DNA of 64,000 nt from Gammaproteobacteria bacterium (GCA_947455595.1 CANGOP010000005.1:108643-172642), one strand, 5' to 3'; shown: positions 34,734 through 44,217, numbered from the stretch's first letter. The notes: generated by a model not told the origin, from the sequence alone. Numbers and translations: made by a program.

Positions 34734-35768
34734 GTGGACGCATCCAACCCATTAGGCCTGCGCGGTCTTGAATTCACCGAATTTTGCGGGCCGACGGTCG
34801 AGCAAGTCGGCGCCCTGTTTCTCGCCTTTGGGTTCTCGAAACTGCGTCGCCACCCGACCCGGGACATCACCTACTACCGCCAGAACGACATCCACGTTCT
34901 GATCAACGCCGAGCGGCAGGGGTATTCAGCCGCTTTCGCCCGCATGCACGGCCCCTCTATCTGCTCCATGGGCTGGCGGGTGGAGGATGCGGCGCGCGCG
35001 CACGTCGAAGCGATCCGTCGCGGCGCACGGCCGGTCGAAACCGGCACGCAGGATCTGCCGTATCCGGCCATCTATGGGATTGGCGACAGCGTCATCTATT
35101 TCATCGACCGGTTTGGTGCCAAAGGCAGTATCTGGGATCGCGATTTCGTCGCGCTCGATCAACCGGAACTGCGCACGCCGAAAGGATTCTTGGCCATCGA
35201 CCATCTGACCAATAACGTACCGGCCGGCCAGATGGACCAGTGGGCCCGGTTCTATACGGAGATCTTCGGGTTCACCTCCGTCCGTTATTTCGATATCCGC
35301 GGCGCCAAAACCGGGCTCACTTCCTACGCCCTGCGCTCACCCGACGGGTCGTTCTGCATCCCCATCAATGAGCCCAAGTCAGAGTCCGACCAGATTGCCG
35401 AATATCTGCGCGACTACAACGGCCCGGGCGTTCAGCATCTGGCCTTTCTCACGAAGGACATCGTCGCATCCCTCGACGCGCTCAAAGACAGTCCCATCCA
35501 GACGCTCGCGATCGACCCGTCCTACTACGATGAGGTCTTTGACCGCGTGAAAGGCGTTCGGGAGAACCACGAGGCACTGCGCGCGCACGGCATCCTCGTC
35601 GACGGAGACGAAGAGGGCTACCTCTTGCAGATCTTCACCCGCAACCTGATCGGACCGATCTTCATCGAAATCATCCAGCGCGAGAACAACCACAGTTTCG
35701 GCGAAGGCAATTTCGGCGCGTTGTTCCGCAGTCTCGAAAAGGATCAGGAGCGACGCGGCGTGATCTGA
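34734..35768 (+). CDS. hppD: 4-hydroxyphenylpyruvate dioxygenase
   Basis: A 344-residue Fe(II) enzyme converting 4-hydroxyphenylpyruvate to homogentisate in tyrosine degradation. The VOC-type fold is doubled, and the iron ligands are H157 (AIDHLTNNV), H235 (GVQHLAFLT) and E312 (IFIEIIQRE). The C-terminal helix GEGNFGALFRSLEKDQERRG is diagnostic. Translation starts at GTG 34734 after GAGGGG. It is separated from fahA by vapBC and lldD. Homogentisate dioxygenase and maleylacetoacetate isomerase are not in this window. Confidence 0.95.
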   Translation: MDASNPLGLRGLEFTEFCGPTVEQVGALFLAFGFSKLRRHPTRDITYYRQNDIHVLINAERQGYSAAFARMHGPSICSMGWRVEDAARAHVEAIRRGARPVETGTQDLPYPAIYGIGDSVIYFIDRFGAKGSIWDRDFVALDQPELRTPKGFLAIDHLTNNVPAGQMDQWARFYTEIFGFTSVRYFDIRGAKTGLTSYALRSPDGSFCIPINEPKSESDQIAEYLRDYNGPGVQHLAFLTKDIVASLDALKDSPIQTLAIDPSYYDEVFDRVKGVRENHEALRAHGILVDGDEEGYLLQIFTRNLIGPIFIEIIQRENNHSFGEGNFGALFRSLEKDQERRGVI

Positions 35769-35781
35769 CGGGCCGTCCGAT

Positions 35782-35816
35782 GGGGCACACGGGACTCACC
35801 CGAGGTGTGCGGCCCC
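35782..35816. terminator. Candidate bidirectional terminator hairpin
   Basis: Nested complementary blocks (GGGGC, CACA and CGGG against CCCG, TGTG and GCCCC, with small bulges) fold around an ACTCA loop in the 54-base gap between convergent hppD and the MacB-like gene. The stem is GC-rich, but there is no U-tract on either side. Confidence 0.4.
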
Positions 35817-35822
35817 GACCGG

Positions 35823-37037
35823 TCACTCGTGCCGCAACGCTTCGATCGGATTCAGGGAGGCGGCGCGTCGTGCGGGGAAATAACCGAACACCACGCCGAT
35901 CACGGCCGAAAAGCCGAAGGCGAGCAGGTTGATCGGCAGATCGAAGATAAACGGCACCTGCAGCAGCGGCGTGAGCAGGACCGTCGCCAGCAACGCCAGC
36001 AGTAAACCGATTAAGCCACCCAGACACGAGAGCGCCACGGCCTCAACCAAAAACTGCGTCAGCACCTCGCGGGCCACCGCGCCGATCGCCAGGCGAATGC
36101 CGATCTCGCGCGTGCGCTCCGTGACCGACACCAACATGATGTTCATGATGCCGATGCCGCCGACGAGCAGACTCACGGCGGCGACCGCGCCTAACAGCGC
36201 GGTCATGATCTGCGTGGTGCCTTGCAGCGCCTGGGAGATCTGAGCGGTATCAAAGATCGTAAAGTCATCGAGTTTGCCGCTGATGATGTTGCGCCGCTCG
36301 CGCAGGAGCGTCTTGATGGCGCCCTGGACCGCCTGCGTGTCATACGCCTCATCGACCTTGGCCACAATGAAACGGACCTTGCGATCGCCGAGCAAGCGGC
36401 GCTGGACCGTCTTCAGCGGCATAAAGACCACGTCATCCTGATCATTGCCGAAGCCACCCTGGCCGCGACTCTCGAGAATGCCGATCACCACGCAGGGCAC
36501 ATCTTTCATCCGAATCTGCTGTCCCATCGGATCATCCGACTCAAACAGCTTTTTCTGAATGGTCGTGCCGATGATGCACACGGCACGCCCCGCCTGCTCC
36601 TCCGCCGTCGTGAAGTTACGGCCCGTTTTAATTTTCCAGGTGTAGGCAGGAAAGTAATCCGAGGTCGTACCGTTAATCGACGTCACCCAGTTGGCGGCGT
36701 TGTGCACGACCGTCGCACTGCTTTGCACACTCGGAATCACCGCCACGAGACCGGACACCTGGGCGCGAATCGCGTCCGCATCGGCGAGTTCAAAGTCCGG
36801 CGGCGGCGGGCCGCCACCGCCCCGGCCGAAGCCGGCACCGGGGCGAATCTGCAGGATGTTCGCGCCCAGTCCCGAGATCTGATCTTTCACCGCGGCCGTC
36901 GCGCCATGCCCGAGCGTGACCATCGTCACTACAGCCGCGACCCCGATCACGATCCCGAGCACCGTGAGGAACGAGCGCAGCAGATGCCGGCGGATCTCAC
37001 GGAACGCCAGAATGACGGTGGGGAGGAGGGAGCTCAT
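35823..37037 (-). CDS. MacB-like ABC transporter permease
   Basis: A 404-residue type VII ABC permease. One N-terminal transmembrane helix (LRSFLTVLGIVIGVAAVVTMV) is followed by a large periplasmic MacB_PCD domain (about 45-250) and three C-terminal helices with the conserved VGGIGIMNIMLVSVTERTREIGIRLAIGA. The C-terminus ends PARRAASLNPIEALRHE, family-typical. It overlaps the ATP-binding gene by four bases and with it forms a split MacB mechanotransmission pump, coupled to the MacA-like adaptor and outer-membrane channel encoded upstream in the same operon. Confidence 0.93.
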   Translation of the reverse strand: MSSLLPTVILAFREIRRHLLRSFLTVLGIVIGVAAVVTMVTLGHGATAAVKDQISGLGANILQIRPGAGFGRGGGGPPPPDFELADADAIRAQVSGLVAVIPSVQSSATVVHNAANWVTSINGTTSDYFPAYTWKIKTGRNFTTAEEQAGRAVCIIGTTIQKKLFESDDPMGQQIRMKDVPCVVIGILESRGQGGFGNDQDDVVFMPLKTVQRRLLGDRKVRFIVAKVDEAYDTQAVQGAIKTLLRERRNIISGKLDDFTIFDTAQISQALQGTTQIMTALLGAVAAVSLLVGGIGIMNIMLVSVTERTREIGIRLAIGAVAREVLTQFLVEAVALSCLGGLIGLLLALLATVLLTPLLQVPFIFDLPINLLAFGFSAVIGVVFGYFPARRAASLNPIEALRHE

Positions 37038-37750
37038 GACGCTGCCGCCGTGACGGGGGTGTCATGCGTCTCGGTGGCCGCGACCAAGCCGTCCCGAAAC
37101 CGAATGATGGTGCGCGCAAAGGCCGCCATCTCCAATTCATGCGTGACCATTAACACGGTGATGCCGCGCTGATTCAGCTGTGACAACAATTGCATGATCT
37201 CAATCGAATTGGCCGTATCCAAGTTGCCGGTCGGCTCATCGGCGAGCAGCACAATCGGATTCGTCACAATGGCCCGCGCAATCGCGACGCGCTGCTGCTG
37301 GCCACCGGATAACTCGGCCGGCGTGTGGTCCCACCACTGCGCCAACCCCACCTGCCGAAGCGCGGCCATCGCCAGTTGGCGCCGTGCGACCGGTTTTTCG
37401 CCGCGATAGAGCAGCGGCAACTCCACATTTTCAAGGGCAGACGTCCGCGCCAGCAGATTGAAACCCTGGAAGACAAAACCCAGGTATTTCCGCCGCAGCA
37501 ACGCGCGCTCGTCCCGCGAGAGCCGCTCGACGTTAAACCCTTCAAACTGGAACGTTCCTTCGGTCGGCGTATCCAGGCAGCCGAGGATGTTCATCATGGT
37601 GGACTTACCCGACCCGGACGGTCCCATCACGGCGGCAAAATCGCCGCGGCGGATATCCAGGTCCACCCCCCGCAACGCGTGGAAGGCCGCGTCACCAGTG
37701 CCGAAGACTTTGGTGACTCCCCGCAGCGAGATGAGAACCTCGTCCGCCAT
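37034..37750 (-). CDS. MacB/LolD-type ABC transporter ATP-binding protein
   Basis: A 238-residue ATPase with Walker [10 protein letters not shown] (about 43-51), signature [14 protein letters not shown], Walker [13 protein letters not shown] and the switch His in VTHELEM. It belongs to the MacB/LolD class that drives permeases of the neighbouring type. In E. coli MacB this domain is fused to the permease; here the two are separate genes overlapping by four bases. It lies five bases downstream of the adaptor gene. Confidence 0.95.
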   Translation of the reverse strand: MADEVLISLRGVTKVFGTGDAAFHALRGVDLDIRRGDFAAVMGPSGSGKSTMMNILGCLDTPTEGTFQFEGFNVERLSRDERALLRRKYLGFVFQGFNLLARTSALENVELPLLYRGEKPVARRQLAMAALRQVGLAQWWDHTPAELSGGQQQRVAIARAIVTNPIVLLADEPTGNLDTANSIEIMQLLSQLNQRGITVLMVTHELEMAAFARTIIRFRDGLVAATETHDTPVTAAAS

Positions 37751-37755
37751 ACGCG

Positions 37756-39111
37756 TCAGTGCGTCGTGGCGGGGCCGACCGCCAACTGTCCGGTAATGAC
37801 CGCATCGCCTTCTTTGAGTGCCTCGCTACTCACCTCGGTGACATTGCCGTTGGTCTCGCCGACGCGCACTTCCACGGCACGAGGCTTCTGATCGGCACCG
37901 AGCACGTACAGCGTGCGCAGACTGCCGCGACCCAGCATCACCTGCCGATCGCCATTGTCGATGCGCGGGCGGAACATGATGGCCCCCGTTACGCCACCCC
38001 CTGACGGCGTACCGGTGGACGCTTGCGGCGTAAACCGCAGCGCGGGGTTGGGGACAAGCAGCACGGCGGTCCGCTCCGCCGTCACGATATTGGCGGTCGC
38101 CGTCATGCCCGGACGCAGAATACCCTCGGCATTATCCACGCTCAGCACTGCGGTATACGCCACCACCGAACTGGACGAACTCCCCGTCGAGGTGGCACCG
38201 GAGGAGGATCCGATCGTCATGGCGCGTGTGGCGTTGGCACCGTAATCCACGCGCAGCACCTTCGCCTGAAAGACCTTGGTCGGATAGGCATCGACCGTGA
38301 AGGTGGCCGTAAGATCGGGTCTGACTTGACCGACGTCCGCCTCATCAACTTTGACATCCAATCGCATGCGGCGCAGGTCTTCGGCCAGATAGAACAGCGT
38401 CGGCGTGCTGAACGACGCCGCGACGGTTTGTCCCGGATCGATCTGTCGGGACAGGACGACGCCGTTCACCGGTGAGCGAATCACCGCCTTGGAAAACTGG
38501 GTCTGCGCCGTCGACAGTTGGGCTTTGGCTTGGGCAACGGCCGCGGTGGCGACCGCCACATTCGCCTCGTCACGGGCGGCCTCCGCTCGCGCGGTATCCA
38601 GCTCGGTCGCCGAGGGCACCTTACCCGCGGACAGGCGACTGACTTCTTCCAATCGCGATAAATTGGCCCGCGCCAAACCGAGCGTCGCGCGCGCTTGCAC
38701 CACACTGGCCTCAGCGGACTGTAACTGCGCCTGTGCTTGTAGGATCGTGTCCTGCAACCGGGACGTATCGATCTTCGCCAGCACCTGGTGCTTCGTCACC
38801 GTGTCGTTGTTGTCGACGAACACTTCCGTCACAAGACCCGATGTTTCGGAGCCCACCTGCACCTCATTGGTCGGTTGCAGATTACCCGTGGCGGCCACCG
38901 AGACACTCAGATTGCCCCGCCGCACCGGTGTCGTGGCGTACTTCACATCCGCCGAGGCGTGCCCAAAGAAGAGCCGATAGAGGCCCGCGATCACCAACAG
39001 CGCCGCCACTACCAGCGCCGCTTGACGGCTCCGACGGGCGAGGGGGGAGCGCGGTGGGCGGCCAAGGAAGGCGTCCAAGTCGGGCGGCGCACTGGAGCTA
39101 GATTCGGTCAT
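37756..39111 (-). CDS. MacA-like periplasmic adaptor (HlyD family)
   Basis: A 451-residue membrane-fusion protein. The N-terminal membrane anchor is at about 27-48 (ALVVAALLVIAGLYRLFFG). The lipoyl/barrel part starts with GNLSVSVAATGNLQPTNEVQVGSETSGLV, followed by a long coiled-coil hairpin (about 115-205) rich in Ala/Gln/Glu with the hexamer-tip motif. Barrel and membrane-proximal domains follow, including VNGVVLSRQIDPGQTVAASFSTP. It connects the MacB-like pump to the outer-membrane channel encoded just upstream. Confidence 0.92.
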   Translation of the reverse strand: MTESSSSAPPDLDAFLGRPPRSPLARRSRQAALVVAALLVIAGLYRLFFGHASADVKYATTPVRRGNLSVSVAATGNLQPTNEVQVGSETSGLVTEVFVDNNDTVTKHQVLAKIDTSRLQDTILQAQAQLQSAEASVVQARATLGLARANLSRLEEVSRLSAGKVPSATELDTARAEAARDEANVAVATAAVAQAKAQLSTAQTQFSKAVIRSPVNGVVLSRQIDPGQTVAASFSTPTLFYLAEDLRRMRLDVKVDEADVGQVRPDLTATFTVDAYPTKVFQAKVLRVDYGANATRAMTIGSSSGATSTGSSSSSVVAYTAVLSVDNAEGILRPGMTATANIVTAERTAVLLVPNPALRFTPQASTGTPSGGGVTGAIMFRPRIDNGDRQVMLGRGSLRTLYVLGADQKPRAVEVRVGETNGNVTEVSSEALKEGDAVITGQLAVGPATTH

Positions 39112-39116
39112 CGTGA

Positions 39117-40535
39117 TTACTCGCTTGCAGCCGGCGCACCAGCCGCACCCGGCCAGCCTCCGCCCACTGCCTTGTAGAGTCGGATCGCCGCAATCGCGCG
39201 GTCCGCGCGCGCTTGCGATAAAGACAGCTGACTGGACAGCGCAGTCCTTTCCACATCCAGCAGCGATGGGAAATCAATGAGCCCCGACTGATAGCGCAAG
39301 CGGGCCAGCGACATCGCTTGCTGGGCCGCGGTATCGGCCTCAGCCAGCGCCGTCTCCTTCGCCACACTGGCCCGCGCCGAGCCCAGCGCGTTCTCGAGCT
39401 CCTCCATCGCCGACCGGACCACGCCGCGATAGTTCGCCGCCGCCACCGCGGCGGTGGCTTTTTGAGATTCCAACGCCGCCCAGTCCTGTCCGCCGCGAAA
39501 CACACTGCCCGCCAACAGAGCGCTCAGCTGCAGCGCGGGCGACGCGGTTGCCGCTGACCAATTGCGGCCGATGCCGGCGTAACTGCCGCCGAGCGTCAGA
39601 CCCGGCAGCACCGAAGCCTCCCGCACGCCCACGCGGGCTAATTCAGCCACCACGGATTGCTCGGCAGCCCGCACATCAGGCCGTTGCCGGAGCACATCCA
39701 CCGGCAGGGCCACCTCGGGGAACGGAGCAACGGGGATGTGCGCATCCGACCCTAACTGTCCGGCAATCCGCGCAGGGGGTTCGCCGCTCAGCGTCGCTAA
39801 CCGATTCACCGCCGCATCGAAGGTCTGCTGTAAATCCGGCAGGCCCGCTTGCGTGTTCGCGGCCAGCTGAGTGGCTTGCGCCACCTCCACGTCGCCGGCC
39901 AGTCCGGCCATGGCCCGCCACCGCACGATCTGCAAGGTTTCCTGTTGGGCCGCCAGATTTGCTTGCGCCAGCTGCAGCCGGTTGACCGCCGCGCGTGCAG
40001 AGACATAGTTGATCGCCACTTCCGCAGCGAGCGCAATCTGGACGGCGCGGCGATTATCCGCGGCGCTGCGGCGGTCCGCTTGCGCCCCTGTCAGGGCCCG
40101 ACGATGACCGCCGAAGAGATCGACATCGTACGCGACCGTCAACGACGCACTCGTGCTGTCGATGGCCGGCTGCGGCGCATCGGCTGCGGTATGGCTGCGA
40201 CCGACGCTCAAACCGAGCGTCGGCAACAAGCCCCCCTGAGCGGCGACAAGACCGGCACGGGCTTGGCGCAGCCGCTGGGTCGCAATCTCCAGATCCGTAT
40301 TGGCGGCCATGGTCGATTCGATGAGCGACTGCAGGGTGGGGTCCGCGAACGATGACCACCACTCGGCGACCGGCGTGGTGGCCGTCGAGCCGAGTGACAG
40401 ACGAAAGTGCTCATCCAGACCCACACTCTGCACGGCCGGCGGCTGCGGCGCAGGCCCCACTGCGCAGCCCGCCAGAGCGACCACGAGGAAGGTTATCCAT
40501 CCTGTGCTGCGCGCGAGTCCGACGTTCCGTGTCAT
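39117..40535 (-). CDS. TolC/NodT-family outer-membrane efflux lipoprotein
   Basis: A 472-residue outer-membrane factor. The signal peptide ends in the lipobox VALAGC, giving a lipid-anchored Cys; the two repeated TolC-like halves follow (SLIESTMAANTDLEIATQRLRQARAGL, and RPDVRAAEQSVVAELARVGVREASVLPGL). The start at 40535 (MTRNVGLARS) places the signal correctly, although the frame is open to 40727. It is the first gene of a four-gene minus-strand operon (channel, adaptor, ATPase, permease) forming a complete tripartite export system. The exported substrate (macrolide, peptide or siderophore) is unknown. Confidence 0.92.
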   Translation of the reverse strand: MTRNVGLARSTGWITFLVVALAGCAVGPAPQPPAVQSVGLDEHFRLSLGSTATTPVAEWWSSFADPTLQSLIESTMAANTDLEIATQRLRQARAGLVAAQGGLLPTLGLSVGRSHTAADAPQPAIDSTSASLTVAYDVDLFGGHRRALTGAQADRRSAADNRRAVQIALAAEVAINYVSARAAVNRLQLAQANLAAQQETLQIVRWRAMAGLAGDVEVAQATQLAANTQAGLPDLQQTFDAAVNRLATLSGEPPARIAGQLGSDAHIPVAPFPEVALPVDVLRQRPDVRAAEQSVVAELARVGVREASVLPGLTLGGSYAGIGRNWSAATASPALQLSALLAGSVFRGGQDWAALESQKATAAVAAANYRGVVRSAMEELENALGSARASVAKETALAEADTAAQQAMSLARLRYQSGLIDFPSLLDVERTALSSQLSLSQARADRAIAAIRLYKAVGGGWPGAAGAPAASE

Positions 40536-40752
40536 CTGCACACCTGCCTGCCGAAACGGTCCGGCGGTGGAGTATAGGCACGAAGTGGGCGCGGTGTGGT
40601 CAGCAAAACGGTCAAGATGGCAAAAGTTACACTCGTGATGCGCATGCATCGCTATAACGTCGCCGCTTTCATCCGGATGACACGAATCTCGCTTTCGGTT
40701 GACACGTCGGACCGGTAGAGTGACCACCTTGCACTCTCACCGGCAGAATTGG

Positions 40753-41376
40753 ATGAACGACACGACGACCCAGGGCCTTTCGCAGGACCAGCTAGACCGA
40801 CTCTCGGCCATTTTGGATCAGTACGCCGAGCAGGACTCGCTGTCGCTGGAAGCGCTCGACGGCTTTTTCAGCGCACTCATCGCCAGCCCGATCGTCGTCT
40901 CCGCAGCGGACTACTTGCCTGTGGTGTTCGGCGGCAACGTGGGTGACAGCGCCGTGCTGGAGGCCGTCGCTGAGCGCGATGAAGCCACCGAACTGCTGGC
41001 CCGCCACTGGCAGGCGGTCGCCGCCGCGGTCGATTCGGAAGACGGCCCGTCGCCGATCATCTTCGAAGGCGCCGAGGACGGTGTGCTCGGTCGCGAGTGG
41101 GCGATCGGCTTCCTCATGGGCATGGACTTTGCGTCTGAGCGCTGGGATGAACTCTTCGACGCGGAAGAAGCGGATGCCGAACGCGAGGGCGAGGAAGCGC
41201 TTCTGCCATCGATTCCGTTGGTGGCCGGCGCTTCCGATCCGGAATGGCCAACCGCACCGCTCAGCGAAGAAGAGGCTGACGACATCGTGGCCACGATGGC
41301 GGCGGCGTTCATGCTGGCCTTCGATTCGTTCCGCGAAGAACGCGATGCTGCACGTGGGCAGGCTCCGTCTGCATGA
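40753..41376 (+). CDS. UPF0149/YecA-family protein
   Basis: A 207-residue acidic protein with the UPF0149 (YecA/YgfB-like) pattern: LSQDQLDRLSAILDQYAEQDSLSLEALDGFFSALI (about 8-42), the IVVSAADYLPVVFGG segment, and REWAIGFLMGMDFASERWDELF. It lacks a C-terminal SEC-C zinc motif. The start MNDTTTQ at 40753 is preferred to the open frame at 40699. The next gene overlaps its stop by four bases. The function of the family is poorly defined. The 217-base gap before it, to the efflux operon, carries the two divergent promoters. Confidence 0.85.
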   Translation: MNDTTTQGLSQDQLDRLSAILDQYAEQDSLSLEALDGFFSALIASPIVVSAADYLPVVFGGNVGDSAVLEAVAERDEATELLARHWQAVAAAVDSEDGPSPIIFEGAEDGVLGREWAIGFLMGMDFASERWDELFDAEEADAEREGEEALLPSIPLVAGASDPEWPTAPLSEEEADDIVATMAAAFMLAFDSFREERDAARGQAPSA

Positions 41377-42092
41377 CGGAGGCCGCGGCGCGTGAGAACG
41401 CGTACGGGCAGCCCATCGGCGGGGCGCTGCCCGATTTCGCGCCGCGCGCGTTGCCGCCGCGTGCGCCTATGCAGGGTCGCTACACGCGACTCGAGCCGTT
41501 GGAGGTGGAACACGCGGAGGATCTGTACTCCGCGATGATGTTGGCGCCGGATGGTCGCGCCTACACCTATCTCTTTGAAGAGCGGCCCGACTCACTCGAG
41601 GCCATGCAGGCGCGGATCGCGCGGATGACGTCGGATACCAGTCTTCTGCATCACGCCGTGATCGATCGATCAACCGGTCGCGCGATCGGGCACGCGGCGC
41701 TGATGCGCATCGATCCCACGCACGGAGTCGTGGAAGTGGGGCACATCACGATGTCACCCCTGTTGCAGCGCACGCGCATGGCGACGGAAATGATGGCGCT
41801 GTTCCTGCGCCGGGTCTTCGATGAACTGGGTTACCGGCGCTTCGAATGGAAGTGCGATTCGCTCAACGCGCCGTCGCGCCGCGCGGCCACCCGCTTCGGT
41901 TTCCAGTTCGAGGGTATCTTTCGCCAGGCGGTGGTCTACAAAGGCCGCAACCGCGACACCGCGTGGTATTCCATACTCGATCAGGAATGGCCGACCCTGC
42001 GGATGGCCTACGCAACGTGGCTGGAGCCGGCCAATTTTGACGAAGACGGTCGACAGCGAACCGCCTTGCAGGCCGCCCAGCCGCGCCCGTAA
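41373..42092 (+). CDS. GNAT-family N-acetyltransferase (RimJ/RimL-like)
   Basis: A 239-residue acetyltransferase. GRYTRLEPLEVEHAEDLYSAM (about 31-51) and AIGHAALMRIDPTHGVVEVGHITMSPLLQRTRMATEM (about 105-141) form the acetyl-CoA fold of the RimJ/RimL group; YRRFEWKCDSLNAPSRRAATRFGF is the typical late segment. The family acetylates amino groups of proteins or small molecules using acetyl-CoA. It is translationally coupled to the UPF0149 gene through an ATGA overlap. The substrate is unknown. Confidence 0.9.
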   Translation: MTEAAARENAYGQPIGGALPDFAPRALPPRAPMQGRYTRLEPLEVEHAEDLYSAMMLAPDGRAYTYLFEERPDSLEAMQARIARMTSDTSLLHHAVIDRSTGRAIGHAALMRIDPTHGVVEVGHITMSPLLQRTRMATEMMALFLRRVFDELGYRRFEWKCDSLNAPSRRAATRFGFQFEGIFRQAVVYKGRNRDTAWYSILDQEWPTLRMAYATWLEPANFDEDGRQRTALQAAQPRP

Positions 42093-42204
42093 CGGACCCT
42101 TGCGGTAAACCTCGCTTGCGCCGAACCCAACGGCCCACTACCGTAGTCCGATAAGAATGAGGGGTCCGCGACGATCGAGGACCGGGGTCGGGTGGGGAGA
42201 CATC

Positions 42205-43851
42205 ATGCGCAGATTGATTCGCCTGCGGATCGGGCTTGGGCTGAGCCTGTGGCCACTCCTGTTCGCATTGAGCGGCTGCGGTAAGCCCGAAGCCAAACCC
42301 ACCGGCACCGTGCTGGTGTCGATGGCGGATAACAGTTATTCGCCGGCGATCGTGCACGTGCCGATCGGCGGCTCGATCGTTTTCATCAATGCCGGTCGTA
42401 ATGACCACAATGCGGTTGCCGTTGATCAGTCTTTCTCCACCGAGAAGACCTTCGGTCACATCAAGATGCCGCCGGAGTCGATGAGTGAGGTCGTCTTCCC
42501 CACGGAAGGCGTCTATCCGTTTTACTGCACCTTCCATGCAACGCCGGACGGCAAGGTCGGCATGACCGGCGTCGTCGTGGTCGGAGACGTGCGCTACATA
42601 CCGCCCACGGCCGAACGCGGTGTGCTGCAACCGGTCGACACGGCGAGTGGTGTCACACGTCACGTTCCGAAGGACTATCCGACGATCCAGAACGCCGTCG
42701 ATGCGGCCAATCCCGGCGACCTGATCCTCATTGATCGCGGCGTGTACAACGAGACGGTCTTCGTCACGACGCCGAGCGTCACCCTGCGGGGCGTCGATCG
42801 GAATGAGACGATACTCGACGGTCGCTTTGAAGTGGGCACCGGCATCATGGTCGGCGCCAATGGCGTCGTCATCGAAAATCTCACCGCGCGCAATTACACG
42901 CTCAATGGCTTTTATTGGACGGGCGTGACGGGCTTTCGCGGTTCGTATCTGACCGCCTACAACAACGGTGACTATGGCATTTACGCCTTCGGCGCCAGCA
43001 ATGGCGTTTTGGAGCATTCTTACGGCAGTGGCTCGCCCGATTCCTCGTTTTACGTCGGCCAGTGCGCGCCCTGCCGCGTCATTCTGGATGACGATATCGG
43101 CGCCTACAGTGGCCTTGGCTACTCGGGCACTAATTCCAGCGGCGATATGTACGTGCTGCGCTCGCGCTTTGAACACAATCGCAGTGGCATCAGCACGACG
43201 ACCTTTGATATTGAACTGCATCCACCCGGACGGGAAACCGTCATCATGGGCAATGTCGTGACCGATAACGGCATGGACAACGAGGCGGCGGGTTTCTATG
43301 CCACCGAAACGCTTGCCGGCAATGGCATCGCGTTGGTCGGCACGCACACCAATCGCGTGGAACGCAACTTCATCGGTCACAGCCGCAATCACGGCATCGT
43401 GATCCTGCCGATCCTGGATCGCCATTTCTGGACGGCCAGCGGTCACGTGGTGCGGGACAATTCCATCGTCGATTCGGGGCGCGCCGATCTCGCGGCGGGT
43501 GGCTTCGGCACCCGCGGCAATTGTTTTGCCGACAATCGCTACCGCACATCGCTGCCGTGGGGCTTGGAAGTGCTGAACGGCTGCCGCGGCCTGCGTCTAC
43601 CGATCGCAGCGGACTTATCCACCTACATGACCTTCTTCGGCGCGATCGGTCAAGTGCGCGCCGGACGCTTTGTCCTGAACGATTACAAGACGCGGCCGGC
43701 ACCGCCGCCGCAACCCAATCTGCCCGGCGGCGCCGACGCACCGGTTCGGCCGGCCTTACATGCGTTCGACGACCATCCACTCAACCTTGAGTCGATTCGC
43801 ACACCGACGGCCGCGGACGCGGCGCAGCACGCCACGCCAGGAGTGAAGTAA
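42205..43851 (+). CDS. Cupredoxin / NosD-like parallel beta-helix fusion lipoprotein
   Basis: A 548-residue exported protein. The signal peptide ends in the lipobox ALSGC with Cys25. A cupredoxin domain (about 33-130) carries the full type-1 copper set: H68 (NDHNAV), C108 and H111 (YPFYCTFHATPDGKVGM) and M120. From about 150, HVPKDYPTIQNAVDAANPGDLILI opens a right-handed parallel beta-helix (NosD/CASH type) running to about 470, followed by a Pro-rich tail. The ATG at 42205 follows GGTGGGGA. It heads an overlapping gene run with two small membrane proteins, a multicopper oxidase and an SCO protein. An electron-carrying or copper-handling scaffold at the periplasmic face is inferred. Confidence 0.85.
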   Translation: MRRLIRLRIGLGLSLWPLLFALSGCGKPEAKPTGTVLVSMADNSYSPAIVHVPIGGSIVFINAGRNDHNAVAVDQSFSTEKTFGHIKMPPESMSEVVFPTEGVYPFYCTFHATPDGKVGMTGVVVVGDVRYIPPTAERGVLQPVDTASGVTRHVPKDYPTIQNAVDAANPGDLILIDRGVYNETVFVTTPSVTLRGVDRNETILDGRFEVGTGIMVGANGVVIENLTARNYTLNGFYWTGVTGFRGSYLTAYNNGDYGIYAFGASNGVLEHSYGSGSPDSSFYVGQCAPCRVILDDDIGAYSGLGYSGTNSSGDMYVLRSRFEHNRSGISTTTFDIELHPPGRETVIMGNVVTDNGMDNEAAGFYATETLAGNGIALVGTHTNRVERNFIGHSRNHGIVILPILDRHFWTASGHVVRDNSIVDSGRADLAAGGFGTRGNCFADNRYRTSLPWGLEVLNGCRGLRLPIAADLSTYMTFFGAIGQVRAGRFVLNDYKTRPAPPPQPNLPGGADAPVRPALHAFDDHPLNLESIRTPTAADAAQHATPGVK

Positions 43852-44192
43852 TGCCCACCTTGCTGTCGCTAGGCCAACCCGCCTCGCTGTTTCAGTTTGT
43901 GTATCTCGTCTGCCTCTACGGGCTGCCCATCCTCCTGTGGGGTGCGACCGCCTGGCTTGTGATCGACGATCAGGAAGCACGCGCGGCGGCCGGAGGCACA
44001 CCGAACCGATGGGCCATCCTGATCGCACTGCTCGTGCCGCTGATCGGTGCGACGGCGGTGCTTCTGGCCTCGCCGACCACACGCCGCCGTCACGGACTGA
44101 GCGTCGTCATCGGCCTGCTCGTTTTTCTCGTGCCCCTCGCCGCCGGACTGTGGCTCGCGGGGGGTCCTCTTGGCCCCAAAGCACTGGGCTGA
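43851..44192 (+). CDS. Small membrane protein, PLDc_N-like (copy 1)
   Basis: A 113-residue protein with three hydrophobic segments. QFVYLVCLYGLPILLWGATAWLV, the loop DDQEARAAAGGTPNRWAILIALLVPLIGA and the C-terminal VVIGLLVFLVPLAAGLWLA resemble the phospholipase D N-terminal (PLDc_N) membrane domain without any catalytic HKD domain. Its ATG shares one base with the stop of the cupredoxin gene (TAATG), so it is translationally coupled. A paralogue follows directly. A role as membrane anchor or assembly subunit for the copper proteins is inferred from context only. Confidence 0.75.
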   Translation: MPTLLSLGQPASLFQFVYLVCLYGLPILLWGATAWLVIDDQEARAAAGGTPNRWAILIALLVPLIGATAVLLASPTTRRRHGLSVVIGLLVFLVPLAAGLWLAGGPLGPKALG

Positions 44193-44217
44193 TCCTTCGG
44201 TACTGGAGCAACGACCC

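Noticed and set aside
36222..37172. 316-residue plus-strand ORF
   Set aside because: Complement of the MacB-like permease and ATPase genes; the minus-strand proteins carry all the diagnostic motifs.
41863..43446. 527-residue antisense ORF opposite the cupredoxin/beta-helix gene
   Set aside because: It is the longest antisense frame, but its composition (low-complexity, His/Asp/Arg/Val/Ile-rich) reflects the complement of GC-rich codons, and the plus strand has clear signal peptide, copper ligands and beta-helix.
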